Below are positions 26,858 through 35,508 of a stretch of 64,000 nt of DNA, piece after piece. The notes below the pieces were generated by a model. That model did no database searches. It was not told where the DNA came from and was given only the letters and a program-made list of their open reading frames with translations. The stretch covers positions 88,182 through 152,181 of the forward strand of contig JANQLM010000104.1 of the NCBI GenBank assembly GCA_028280635.1, written 5' to 3'. The translations under genes and the position numbers were made by a program. The stretch is from Halieaceae bacterium. GTDB taxonomy: Bacteria > Pseudomonadota > Gammaproteobacteria > Pseudomonadales > Halieaceae. How positions within the stretch are numbered: the stretch's first letter is position 1; each line of letters starts with the position of its first letter.

Positions 26858-28169
26858 CTGCATCATTATGGGCGCTGCCGGCAGGGATTTTCACAACTTC
26901 CGGACCTTTTTCCAGCAGCACCCGGAATTCCACGTCTGTGCCTTCACGGCCACCCAGATACCGTTTATCGATGCCCGCAGTTTCCCCCGCGAGCTGGCCG
27001 GTGAGCACTACAGCGCGGATATACCGATTCACGATGAAAACGAACTGGAGTCCCTGATCGCCGAGTTCGGCGCGGAGTTCGTGTTTTTTGCCTACAGCGA
27101 CCTGTCACACCAGGCCGTGATGCACCTGGCAGCGCGCGTGCAGGCGGCGGGCGCCAGCTTCGTTCTGCTGGGGCCTGGCCAGACCGCGCTCAAGTCACAG
27201 GTGCCGGTGGTGGCCATCACCGCGACCCGTACCGGGGCGGGCAAGAGCCCACTCACCCAGTTTCTGGCCCGGCGGCTCACTGACGCCGGCATCCCGGTGG
27301 TGACCGTGCGTCACCCGATGCCCTACGGCAACCTCGAAGCCCAGGCGGTGCAGCGCTTCGCAAACGCCGCCGACCTGGATGAACAGCAATGCACCATCGA
27401 GGAGCGGGAAGAATATGAGCCCTACCTCCGCCAGGGCCTGGTGATCTACGCCGGTGTCGACTACGCGGCGGTGCTGCGCGCGGCAGAGCAGGAAGCCCGG
27501 GTCATTCTCTGGGATGGCGGCAACAATGATTTCCCCTTTTTCGAGCCCGACATGACCATCGTGGTCTGCGATGCCCTGCGCGCCGGCCATGGCCTGGAGT
27601 ACTACCCCGGGGAAACCAACTTCCGCAGCGCCGACCTGCTGGTCATCAACAAGGTCGCCAACGCATCCGCGGAAGACATTGCGATGATCGAGTCCCTACA
27701 GCAGCAGTACAATCCGGAAGCCGCGCTGGTGCAGTCAGACCTGGAGCTCAGCGTGGCTGAGCCTGGCCAGCTTGAGGGCAAGCGAGTGATTGTGGTGGAG
27801 GACGGGCCGACGGTAACCCACGGCGGCATGAGTCATGGCGCCGGTTACATGGCGGCGGGGCAGTATGGTGTGGCCGAGATTGTCGACCCAAGGTCCTTTG
27901 CGGTGGGCAGCATTCGCGATACCTTCGCCGCTAACCTCCACCTCGACAATGTGCTTCCGGCCATGGGTTATTCCGATAGGCAGCGCCGGGAACTGTCGGA
28001 GACCATCGAAGCGTCGGGAGCTGAACTGGTCGTTAACGGTAGCCCCGCCGATATCGAGGAGTTGCTGGCCCTGTCGCGACCGGTGGTCCAGGTCAATTAC
28101 CGTTGGGTGCAGCGGCAGGGCCCCGACCTGCTGGAGCAGGTGCGCAAGCAATTGGGCCTGGAACCCTGA
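26850..28169 (+). CDS. Cyclic 2,3-diphosphoglycerate synthetase-like P-loop protein (COG2403)
   Basis: A 439-residue protein with an N-terminal Rossmann-like domain (CIIMGAAGRDFHNF), and a P-loop in AITATRTGAGKSPLTQFLA near residue 125. Further blocks are ILWDGGNNDFPFFEPDMTIVVCDALR and HGGMSHGAGYMAA. The family is named after the archaeal enzyme making cyclic 2,3-diphosphoglycerate, but bacterial members paired with carbamate kinase are not characterised. Start ATG at 26850 overlaps the arcC stop. A linked role in carbamoyl-phosphate or energy metabolism is inference. Confidence 0.85.
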   Translation: MFNCIIMGAAGRDFHNFRTFFQQHPEFHVCAFTATQIPFIDARSFPRELAGEHYSADIPIHDENELESLIAEFGAEFVFFAYSDLSHQAVMHLAARVQAAGASFVLLGPGQTALKSQVPVVAITATRTGAGKSPLTQFLARRLTDAGIPVVTVRHPMPYGNLEAQAVQRFANAADLDEQQCTIEEREEYEPYLRQGLVIYAGVDYAAVLRAAEQEARVILWDGGNNDFPFFEPDMTIVVCDALRAGHGLEYYPGETNFRSADLLVINKVANASAEDIAMIESLQQQYNPEAALVQSDLELSVAEPGQLEGKRVIVVEDGPTVTHGGMSHGAGYMAAGQYGVAEIVDPRSFAVGSIRDTFAANLHLDNVLPAMGYSDRQRRELSETIEASGAELVVNGSPADIEELLALSRPVVQVNYRWVQRQGPDLLEQVRKQLGLEP

Positions 28170-28186
28170 ATCCAGCTACTCGATAG

Positions 28187-28894
28187 TCAGGACAACTGGG
28201 CAACCAGCGCGATCACGGCGTTTTCCACGCGCAGGATGCGCGGCCCCAGGCTTACCGTCTCGCAGCCTGTGGCTTCCAGCTTTTCCACCTCATAGGGGAT
28301 AAAGCCGCCCTCGGGTCCGATCACCAGCAGGGTGGGTTGGCCGCCGCTGCGCGGGCAGGGGGGATAGTTGCCGGGGTGGGCCAGCAAGCCCTGGCGGCCC
28401 TCCAGCAGGCCGGGCAATTCGTCTTCGACAAAGGGTTTGAAGCGCTTGTGCATGGCGATGGCAGGCAACACGGTATCGCGCGACTGGCTCAGCCCTTCCA
28501 GGAAGTAATCCTCCACCACTGCAGGGTCCAGTACCGGCGTTTGCCAGTAGCTCTTCTCGACCCGGTAGCTATTGACCAGGTGCAGTGACTCCACGCCCAG
28601 CTCCGCCACCATGCGCAGGATGCGCCGCAGCATCTTGGGCCGGGGCAGGGCCAGCACCAGGGTGAGTGGCAGCTTGGCAGGCGGGTCGCTGGACAGGTCG
28701 ACGTCGAGCACCGCTTCCTCCGGGGCCAGCTTTACCAGTTCCGCCTCACCCATACGGCCGTTGATCTCTCCCACGCGCAGGCTGTCGCCCTCGTTGGCGT
28801 CAATCACTTCGCGCAGGTGTTGCAGGCGGTGGTCGGTCAGGCGGATGCGATCGGCGCCGATGCGGTCACTGTCGCGGAACAGAAGCAGGTTCAT
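28187..28894 (-). CDS. rsmE: 16S rRNA (uracil-1498-N3)-methyltransferase RsmE
   Basis: SPOUT methyltransferase of 235 residues that methylates U1498 of 16S rRNA. N-terminal PUA-like domain (MNLLLFRDSDRIGADRIRL, HLREVIDANEGDSLRVGEING), then the knotted SAM domain with VIGPEGGFIPYEVEKLE and LGPRILRVENAVIAL. The usual LRTETA is RVENA here. The start at 28894 matches family N termini; longer readings add 47 unrelated residues. Confidence 0.93.
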   Translation of the reverse strand: MNLLLFRDSDRIGADRIRLTDHRLQHLREVIDANEGDSLRVGEINGRMGEAELVKLAPEEAVLDVDLSSDPPAKLPLTLVLALPRPKMLRRILRMVAELGVESLHLVNSYRVEKSYWQTPVLDPAVVEDYFLEGLSQSRDTVLPAIAMHKRFKPFVEDELPGLLEGRQGLLAHPGNYPPCPRSGGQPTLLVIGPEGGFIPYEVEKLEATGCETVSLGPRILRVENAVIALVAQLS

Positions 28895-29064
28895 TTGCTG
28901 TTTTCTTTGGTCAGTGGCTGGCCGCTGGAGAAAGTGCTCCGTGCCCTGTAGATTCAAGCGGCAAGTATAATCTCGGAGGCCGGAGACAATACAACGCTTG
29001 CGGCACTCTGCTGCTGCCCGCACACTGGCGCGCACAACAATAACAATCGAGGGGATAGATAGAG

Positions 29065-30252
29065 ATGATTCAATCCAGCGCCGGAGTGATGTTCACCCTG
29101 ATGGCCATCGCTGCCTTCTGGTTCTTCGTCGAGCAGCGCACCCGGTGGAAGGTATTCGACTTTATCCCGCCACTGATTTTCATCTACTCAACGCCAATTT
29201 TCCTCAGCAACACCGATGTGCTGTTTGGCATGGACAAAAAAATCCTGGTTAACGGCTCGCCGGTCTACGGCGGCATGCGCGAGTTTGCCCTGCCGATCGC
29301 AATCAGCCTTATGCTGCTGTCTGTCAATGTGCCCGCGGCGGTCAGGGTCATGGGCGGTGGCGTCGCGGTGATGCTGATGGGTACAGCCGGCGTGGTGGTC
29401 GGCGGCGTGTTTTCCTACTGGCTGGTGCACGGCTTTCTGCAGCCGGATGCCTGGAAGGCCTTTGGCACACTGGCGGGCAGTTGGATCGGCGGCACCGGCA
29501 ATATGGCGGCCGCGCACCTCGCACTGGAAGGTGAGCCGGAACACGTCGGCCTCGCCGTGCTGGCGGACAACCTGGTGTACGTGGTGTGGCTGCCCATCCT
29601 GTTGAGCTCCCGTGCCTTCGCGGAGAAATTCAACGCCTGGGCGCGGGTGCCCGAGGATCGCATCGCCAAGATGGAAGCCGCGGCGGTGGAACTGCACGTG
29701 GAGGAGCGGCCGGTCACCATGCGTGACTACCTCAACCTCGCCTGCCTGGCGATGGGTGTCACCTGGCTGTCTTACCTGCTGGCGCCGATGTTGCCGGTGA
29801 TCGAGAGTGTGTTGTCCACATCGACCTGGGTCATCCTGCTGGTGACAACCCTCAGCCTGTTGCTGTCCGTCAGCCCGGCGCGGAACATCCCGGGTTCCCA
29901 GAATATTGCCATGGCGATCATGTATGTATTTGTCGCCGGCATGGGCGCGCGCGCTTCACTTGAGGGCCTGTCGCAGGCGCCCTGGTTTGTGCTGGGTGCC
30001 TTCATCTGGATTGCCATCCACGGCGCCTTTTGCCTGGCGGGCTCGTATATTTTCAAGGTGGACGTGCACAGTGCGGCGATTGCCTCAGCCGCCAATATCG
30101 GTGGCGCCGCCTCGGCGCCGGTGGTGGCTGCCTACCACCGGCCCACACTGGTACCTGTGGCTATCCTGATGGCGTTGATTGGTTACGCGGTGGGCAACTA
30201 CCTTGCCATCTTGACTGGCATCATGGCTGGCCGAATCGTAGGCGCTGGCTGA
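29065..30252 (+). CDS. DUF819 family membrane protein
   Basis: A 395-residue protein with about 11 hydrophobic helices. DUF819 blocks include GTLAGSWIGGTGNMAA and SAANIGGAASAPVVAAYHR, the duplicated Gly-rich motifs of this YjcL-like family. These proteins resemble ion/solute carriers but have no firm substrate. It is preceded by a clear ribosome site (GAGGGGAT) and followed by a hairpin. Confidence 0.87.
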   Translation: MIQSSAGVMFTLMAIAAFWFFVEQRTRWKVFDFIPPLIFIYSTPIFLSNTDVLFGMDKKILVNGSPVYGGMREFALPIAISLMLLSVNVPAAVRVMGGGVAVMLMGTAGVVVGGVFSYWLVHGFLQPDAWKAFGTLAGSWIGGTGNMAAAHLALEGEPEHVGLAVLADNLVYVVWLPILLSSRAFAEKFNAWARVPEDRIAKMEAAAVELHVEERPVTMRDYLNLACLAMGVTWLSYLLAPMLPVIESVLSTSTWVILLVTTLSLLLSVSPARNIPGSQNIAMAIMYVFVAGMGARASLEGLSQAPWFVLGAFIWIAIHGAFCLAGSYIFKVDVHSAAIASAANIGGAASAPVVAAYHRPTLVPVAILMALIGYAVGNYLAILTGIMAGRIVGAG

Positions 30253-30264
30253 ATCGGCACTGGT

Positions 30265-30283
30265 ACCTGCTCGGGCAGGTTTG
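30265..30283 (+). terminator. Probable terminator hairpin after DUF819
   Basis: ACCTGC-TCGG-GCAGGT followed by TTT, 13 bp after the stop. The stem is short and the T run weak. A CCCGCGCGGG palindrome lies about 35 bp further on, resembling dispersed extragenic repeats. Confidence 0.45.
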
Positions 30284-30372
30284 TGATCCCTGCGAGTACG
30301 CTTATCATCCCCGCCCGCGCGGGAACGACAGAGAGCGGACGCGGGAGTGATAAAAAGTGGACGCTGGAATGA

Positions 30373-31692
30373 CTACACGTAGAGGTCGTACTCGTCGGCG
30401 CCGCTGATCTCCGCTTCGACAAAATCTCCCGGCGTGAGATCGGTAATCCCCGCCAGGTGCACCAGCCCGTCGATCTCCGGTGCATCGGCGTGGGTGCGGC
30501 CAACAGCGCCTTCCCCATCCACGCTGTCGATCAGGATTTCCTGGGTGCTGCCGATCTTGTCCTGAAGCTTCCGGGTGCTGATGGCCTGCTGGGTGGCCAT
30601 GAACCGCTCCCAGCGGTCCTGCATCACCTCGGTGGGGACATGCCCGGGTAGTTCGTTGGCGGCGGCGCCATCGACGGGGGAGTATTGGAAGCAGCCCACC
30701 CGGTCGAGCTGGGCTTCCTCCAGGAAATCCAGCAGCACCTCAAAGTCTTCCTCAGTCTCGCCCGGAAAGCCGACGATAAAGGTGGAGCGGAGGGTAATCT
30801 CCGGGCAGATCTCGCGCCAGGCGCGAATCCGCTCCAGGGTGTTCTCGGCAGCGGCCGGCCGCTTCATGGCCTTGAGCACCCGGGGGCTGCCGTGCTGGAA
30901 GGGAATATCCAGGTAGGGAGTGATCTTGCCTTCGGCCATCAGCGGGATCACATGGTCGACGTGGGGGTAGGGGTACACATAGTGCAGCCGCACCCAGATA
31001 CCAAATTCCCCCAGCGCTTCCGCCAGTTCCTGCATGCGGGTTTTCAGGGGGCGGCCGTTCCAGAAGCCGGTGCGATACTTGATATCGACGCCGTAGGCCG
31101 AAGTGTCCTGGGAAATCACCAGCAGCTCACGCACGCCGGCCTTCACCAGCCGCTCCGCTTCTTCCATCACATCACCAATCGGCCGGCTCACCAGCTTGCC
31201 GCGCATATCCGGAATAATGCAGAAACTGCAGGAGTGATTGCAGCCTTCGGAAATCTTCAGGTAGGCATAGTGGCGGGGGGTGAGCTTTACCCCCTGGGGC
31301 GGCACCAGGTCCGTGAACGGGTTGTGCTCCACCGCGGGCGCGGGCACAAACTCATGCACGGCGCCGACCACCTCTTCGTAGGCCTGCGGCCCGGTCACGG
31401 CCAGCACATCGGGATGTACGCGAGTGATGTCCTCGGCATCCTTGCCCATGCAGCCGGTAACAATCACCTTGCCGTTTTCACGCAGTGCCTCACCAATCGA
31501 ATCCAGCGATTCCTGCTTGGCGGAATCGATAAACCCACAGGTGTTCACTACCACGACATCGGCGTCCTGGTAGGAGGGCACGATGTCATAACCGTCCAGC
31601 TTGAGCTGGGTGAGTATGCGCTCGGAATCTACCAGGGCCTTGGGGCAGCCCAGTGATACAAACCCGATGCTTTTACGCTCTGCAGTGCTCAT
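30373..31692 (-). CDS. rimO: Ribosomal protein S12 methylthiotransferase RimO
   Basis: Radical-SAM enzyme of 439 residues that adds a methylthio group to an aspartate of ribosomal protein S12. Order: N-terminal MTTase domain ([40 protein letters not shown] with the three cluster cysteines), the radical SAM motif [11 protein letters not shown], and a C-terminal TRAM domain. [10 protein letters not shown] separates it from MiaB. Length matches E. coli RimO. Confidence 0.96.
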   Translation of the reverse strand: MSTAERKSIGFVSLGCPKALVDSERILTQLKLDGYDIVPSYQDADVVVVNTCGFIDSAKQESLDSIGEALRENGKVIVTGCMGKDAEDITRVHPDVLAVTGPQAYEEVVGAVHEFVPAPAVEHNPFTDLVPPQGVKLTPRHYAYLKISEGCNHSCSFCIIPDMRGKLVSRPIGDVMEEAERLVKAGVRELLVISQDTSAYGVDIKYRTGFWNGRPLKTRMQELAEALGEFGIWVRLHYVYPYPHVDHVIPLMAEGKITPYLDIPFQHGSPRVLKAMKRPAAAENTLERIRAWREICPEITLRSTFIVGFPGETEEDFEVLLDFLEEAQLDRVGCFQYSPVDGAAANELPGHVPTEVMQDRWERFMATQQAISTRKLQDKIGSTQEILIDSVDGEGAVGRTHADAPEIDGLVHLAGITDLTPGDFVEAEISGADEYDLYV

Positions 31693-31849
31693 TTACTGCT
31701 CAATATTGCCGCTTCATAACCTTTCTGGGTTCATACTCTCGACACGGGCCCCTCTATCGAATCGGATGTCCCGGTATTGGAGGGTGAAGTTCCAATTGTA
31801 TACCGAGAGCGGATTTGCTGGCTTTACCCTACGGTGAGTTTGCAATTTC

Positions 31850-33313
31850 TCATCCTTCACCTTGGGCTTTGGAATAACCAGGTTCACCATCAAAGCTGTA
31901 CAGGTTCTCGGTTTTCACAATGTCCAGTCCCTGCTCATTCACGCGCATCATCAAGCCTGGAATCTCCCGAGTGATGTCTTCCTCGACGCGGCTTGGGAAC
32001 CGACATCGCCAGTGATCAGTTTTCAGGGTTTCAGGGTTGCCATCCGGGTAAACCTTAACACCGCGATTCGTGATTATTCTCAGCTCAAAACTGGTGTCAT
32101 TTGCGGCCTCTTTGAGCATGCCAGCGAGTGACTCCGGATCGCGCTGATTGTCATCCCAGTTTAGGAACAGGTCGACTCCGACGCAGTGCTTGTTTGGTCG
32201 TTTCTCTTGTGAGGGGACATAGTCCGGCAGAGTGCTCAGCTCGTTGTTTTGATAGTTAGCATGAGGCAGGTTCAACGGCACTCGTCCCAGGCGCTCAATC
32301 ACATAGTTAGCAAACTGTTGCGTACCAAGCAGATCCTTGCTGAGCTCGCTCGAGAACATGTCGCGAGTGTGATACCCATCTTCGACCGTTCTTAACCAGG
32401 CGTTGTGGATGGTGTTGGCGATGCCGGCTCTGCCCATATAGACCATCATCATGATGGCACTCATAAGCAGTCCGCTGGGGTTGGCGACGTTCCGGCCAGC
32501 GATATCGGGTGCGCTGCCGTGAACCGCTTCGAACATCGCGGCGCCTGCACCCAGGTTGAGACTGCCCGCCAACCCAATACTGCCACTCACTTCCGCGGCG
32601 ATGTCGCTGATAATGTCTCCATAGAGGTTGGTCGTAACCACGACATCAAAATCGTGAGGGCGGCTGGCGATGCGCGCGGCGCCGATATCGATGATCATGT
32701 GGTCGCTTTCGATATCGGGGTATTGCTGGCTAATCTCATCAAACACATCGTGAAACAACCCGTCGGTGATCTTCATGATGTTGTCTTTGGTCATGCAAGT
32801 GATCTTCTTGCGGTTGTGGCTGCGGGCGTATTCAAAGGCATAGCGAATGATGCGTTCACAGCCAGGCCGTGTGATCAGCTTCAGGCACTGGTATACCTCA
32901 TCGCTCTGGCGATGTTCGATACCCGCATAGGTGTCTTCTTCATTCTCGCGAATGATCACCACGTCCATGCCGGGATGGACGCTCTTGACGTAGGGGTGGT
33001 AGCTGATGCACGGCCGCATGTTCGCGTAAAGGCCAAGGGTCTTGCGCAGCGTCACGTTGACGCTTTTGTAACCACCGCCTTGAGGTGTGGTGATGGGGCC
33101 TTTCAAAAGTACACCGTAGTCGCGGATTGCTTGCCAGGTGTCCTCGCCGACTCCGGCTGCGATTCCGTTTTCATAGGCCTTCATCCCAACGGTGGTATAG
33201 ATGAACTCCAACGTCGGATCAGCGGCTTTAAGGATGCGGATGGTTGCTTCTGTAATTTCTGGCCCGATGCCATCGCCGGGCGCTACGGGTATGGTCGTGA
33301 TGTCATGTGCCAT
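31850..33313 (-). CDS. icd: NADP-type isocitrate dehydrogenase, long (about 487 residue) form
   Basis: Beta-decarboxylating dehydrogenase of the isocitrate/isopropylmalate family. Blocks: IPVAPGDGIGPEIT, LLKGPITTPQGGGYKSVNVTLRK, NMRPCISYHPYVKS, IRENEEDTYAGIEH, and EAVHGSAPDIAGRNVANPSGL. A C-terminal domain of about 140 residues (from RPNKHCVGVDLFLNW) is the extension found in Thermus- and Rickettsia-type enzymes, not in E. coli Icd. The ATG at 33313 (MAHDITTIPVAPGDG) is preferred; a start at 33361 is possible. Coenzyme choice is not proven by sequence alone. Confidence 0.9.
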   Translation of the reverse strand: MAHDITTIPVAPGDGIGPEITEATIRILKAADPTLEFIYTTVGMKAYENGIAAGVGEDTWQAIRDYGVLLKGPITTPQGGGYKSVNVTLRKTLGLYANMRPCISYHPYVKSVHPGMDVVIIRENEEDTYAGIEHRQSDEVYQCLKLITRPGCERIIRYAFEYARSHNRKKITCMTKDNIMKITDGLFHDVFDEISQQYPDIESDHMIIDIGAARIASRPHDFDVVVTTNLYGDIISDIAAEVSGSIGLAGSLNLGAGAAMFEAVHGSAPDIAGRNVANPSGLLMSAIMMMVYMGRAGIANTIHNAWLRTVEDGYHTRDMFSSELSKDLLGTQQFANYVIERLGRVPLNLPHANYQNNELSTLPDYVPSQEKRPNKHCVGVDLFLNWDDNQRDPESLAGMLKEAANDTSFELRIITNRGVKVYPDGNPETLKTDHWRCRFPSRVEEDITREIPGLMMRVNEQGLDIVKTENLYSFDGEPGYSKAQGEG

Positions 33314-33610
33314 TGTTTGTACTGCCTCTATGGGAACGGGCGGCAGTATCGGGATCGGCATACTATTTGTAAAATAGAATATTCGGAACGAAAAGTTATA
33401 TAAAAGAGAATCAAGGTTGTTTGTCCGCCCAACAGGACAACATGGGCCTGGGACAGCCCTGTTGCCGTAAAAGGATGCTCTGAATCGGGTCTCCTTTGCC
33501 TAAGTCGTGGGTGTGTTCGACTCGAGCGGCGCTGATCCCTTGGCGTTTCTCGGGATCATCTCGCGCCTCTCTAAGTCTTGTTTCTGTTGGTTCCCGACGG
33601 TCTACAGCAG
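33314..33610. other. Intergenic region upstream of icd (about 300 bp)
   Basis: Holds the presumed icd promoter (AT-rich stretch 33362-33412). No gene recognised. Its distal end abuts the detached copy of the BNR gene tail. Confidence 0.5.
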
Positions 33611-33811
33611 TTAATCCGCCCCGACGATCAACGGCCCGGTTTCGATCAGCTTTTCGCGCATGGTGACCACTTCGCCGTCTTTCAAAGCTACCCAGCTTTG
33701 CTGAACCTCACTCCATTCGGCGTGGAGCTTTTCGTAGACTTCGACGTACTGATCAGCCGGTTTGAAATCGGCGATGGCGATTGTCGAGGCGAGATAAGCC
33801 AGCTTCTCCAT
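33605..33811 (-). pseudogene. Detached duplicate of the 3' end of the BNR/sortilin-like gene
   Basis: Reading on the minus strand gives MEKLAYLASTIAIADFKPAD and onward to a stop, 66 codons nearly identical to the last 66 residues of the protein encoded at 35509-38697. About 200 bp of DNA is repeated at roughly 90% identity in the same orientation (35509-35710). Similarity ends abruptly at 33812 where unrelated sequence from the GST locus begins. There is no upstream signal for expression, so it is called a remnant. Confidence 0.8.
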
Positions 33812-33824
33812 GATCCCAATGGAT

Positions 33825-34745
33825 TCAGGCGACTCGCCTCAGGACCTCTCTTTTTAGTCCCATACCCAGGACCTGTTCCACGCTCGCTTTAGCGCGAAAC
33901 GCCGAGCTCATCAGCTTGTGTTTGCTCATTACACCTTCCCTGAAGGAGCGGCGACGTGACACCTTGCTATACCATTCTGCGTAAGTTGGAAACAACTGCT
34001 TGAATGGGTAGTCACACTCCAGAAGGCGAAGGGTTTTCATTGCCCATAGGATGTCGGCCATGGTGAGGTCGTTCCCGGTAAGAAATGCTCTGCCATCCTG
34101 CAGTCTGCGGTCGAGTTGGGCAAACGCAGCATTGAGCTTGTCCAAATGCGCGAAGTACGCAGCGTCCGGAATCGATTGCTTGTCATACGCTTCATAGAAG
34201 CTGGCTAACTGCTCTGCGTCATCTCCCTTCGCCAGCAGTTCTTTCAATCGCTGTTCTTCCTTGCCGGAGAGCCGCGCAAGGCCTCTGAGTCCCCAGCGAA
34301 ATGTCACGAACCGGATAGAGCGATGCAGCGATTTGCCTAGATCCGTCAACGCCTGCGCGTCAGCCAGTAACGCCGGATCGTGCTTTGGTATCAGCCTGGG
34401 GCCACCCAGCACTTCGTCAAGGTAGGCCACAATATCCATTGACTCGATATGCAGATCACCATTGTGCACAAGAGCGGGTACCACGAGATTGGGCTGGATC
34501 TGGGCGTAGCTTGCCGTCAGGTGCTCTTTCTTCGCCAGCGACACCTGCCTGCTCACCCAGGCCCCGTCCTGGCCTGCGCAGGAGCCGGGATCATCCGCGT
34601 CGAACCTGACTTCGCGGCCCCTTGCGATGCCTTTTTCGTGCAGGGCAAAACGCACGCGTTGGGCGCAGGGCGCGGCGTCATAGTGGAACAGGTGGAAGCC
34701 CTCCAGTTTGCTGACGATAGGGCTTTTGGGGAGTTCAATTTTCAT
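33825..34745 (-). CDS. Glutathione S-transferase family protein
   Basis: A protein of about 306 residues. The N-terminal thioredoxin-like GST domain reads LFHYDAAPCAQRVRFALHEKG, followed by LVVPALVHNGDLHIESMDIVAYLDE with the family ES motif. The C-terminal helical domain contains FLTGNDLTMADILWAMKTLRLLE. It is longer than classical GSTs by a C-terminal extension of about 60 residues. It diverges from a tetR gene across a large palindrome, so it is probably its target. An ATG at 34754 is an alternative start. Confidence 0.85.
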   Translation of the reverse strand: MKIELPKSPIVSKLEGFHLFHYDAAPCAQRVRFALHEKGIARGREVRFDADDPGSCAGQDGAWVSRQVSLAKKEHLTASYAQIQPNLVVPALVHNGDLHIESMDIVAYLDEVLGGPRLIPKHDPALLADAQALTDLGKSLHRSIRFVTFRWGLRGLARLSGKEEQRLKELLAKGDDAEQLASFYEAYDKQSIPDAAYFAHLDKLNAAFAQLDRRLQDGRAFLTGNDLTMADILWAMKTLRLLECDYPFKQLFPTYAEWYSKVSRRRSFREGVMSKHKLMSSAFRAKASVEQVLGMGLKREVLRRVA

Positions 34746-34765
34746 GCTGGTCACCTCGTTATTAT

Positions 34766-34818
34766 GTACCGTATCGCATATAATTAGCCCTGGTCAATTA
34801 ATATATGCGAAAAGGTAC
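34766..34818. promoter_or_regulatory. Large imperfect palindrome, probable TetR operator
   Basis: Arms of about 20 bp (GTACCGTATCGCATATAATT at 34766, and its partner ending in GCGAAAAGGTAC at 34818) are separated by about 12 bp. It fills the short gap between the divergent GST and tetR genes and ends 3 bp before the tetR ATG, as expected for an autoregulated TetR pair. Confidence 0.6.
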
Positions 34819-34821
34819 AAA

Positions 34822-35457
34822 ATGGCACGAGGAAGGCCCAGGCAGTTCAATGAAGATGAGGCTCTGAACAATGCGATCCAGCTCTTTCTGGAGAGAGGGC
34901 TGTCCGGCACATCGCTCGATGATCTTGCGGCTGCGATGAATATGAATCGCCCTAGTATCTACAATGCGTTTGGCAACAAAGATGAAATCTACCGGAGAGC
35001 ACTTGCCAGATTTTGCGGGCAACTCGACCACGGCCTGCGGGAAACACTGCAGGCTTCTACGTCCCTGCGTGACGGTCTCAGGGCGTTTTTCTACCAGGCG
35101 ATTGAGGTGTACTGCGGGACCAATCCACCGCTGGGTTGCCTGATGATTTGTACTGCTCCGGCTGAGGCGGTTGTCCATCCGGAAGTTGGCGCTGATCTCC
35201 AGGGCATGATCCACCGTCTGGATCGCGCTTTTGCTGAGCGACTGGAAAGGGCTCAGCGGGAGGCTGAGCTGCCTGAGCATTTCCCAACTGACCACACAGC
35301 GAAGTTGCTGCAAGCGACACTACAGACAATCGCGCTGCGTGCAAGGAGCGGCTGTTCCAAACGCAAGCTGAGAGAGTTGGCCCGGCATGCAGTGGAAAGG
35401 TTGACTGTATGTACGGCGGTACCGGGCAGCCCTGGGAGTCAATCCCCAGGGCGTTGA
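34822..35457 (+). CDS. TetR family transcriptional regulator
   Basis: A 211-residue regulator. The N-terminal helix-turn-helix is typical: GRPRQFNEDEALNNAIQLF, then GLSGTSLDDLAAAMNMNRPSIYNAFGNKDEIY. The C-terminal ligand domain starts near residue 70 and contains GCLMICTAPAEAVVHPEV, matching the AcrR/YxaF-like C-terminal group. The ATG at 34822 begins the conserved MARGRPRQF. It likely represses itself and the divergent GST gene. The segment with GST lies between two copies of a BNR gene tail. Confidence 0.9.
   Translation: MARGRPRQFNEDEALNNAIQLFLERGLSGTSLDDLAAAMNMNRPSIYNAFGNKDEIYRRALARFCGQLDHGLRETLQASTSLRDGLRAFFYQAIEVYCGTNPPLGCLMICTAPAEAVVHPEVGADLQGMIHRLDRAFAERLERAQREAELPEHFPTDHTAKLLQATLQTIALRARSGCSKRKLRELARHAVERLTVCTAVPGSPGSQSPGR
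35429..35452. terminator. Hairpin at the 3' end of tetR
   Basis: GCCCTGGG and CCCAGGGC form a strong stem overlapping the last tetR codons. No long T run follows, so termination is uncertain; it lies between convergent genes. Confidence 0.35.
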
Positions 35458-35508
35458 CGCGCGTTTATCGTCAATGACTGATAAAACTCGCCGCTGCTCT
35501 TAATCCTC

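Noticed and set aside
30297..30340. CCCGCGCGGG palindrome after the DUF819 gene as a repeat family
   Set aside because: Only one copy is visible in the window, so membership in a dispersed repeat family cannot be supported here.
33390..33402. GTTATATAAAAGA upstream of icd as a possible Zur box
   Set aside because: Only the left half-site matches, and isocitrate dehydrogenase is not a zinc-regulated gene; better explained as a promoter -10 region.
32405..33403. A 332-codon plus-strand frame
   Set aside because: Antisense to isocitrate dehydrogenase, without ribosome site or family motifs.
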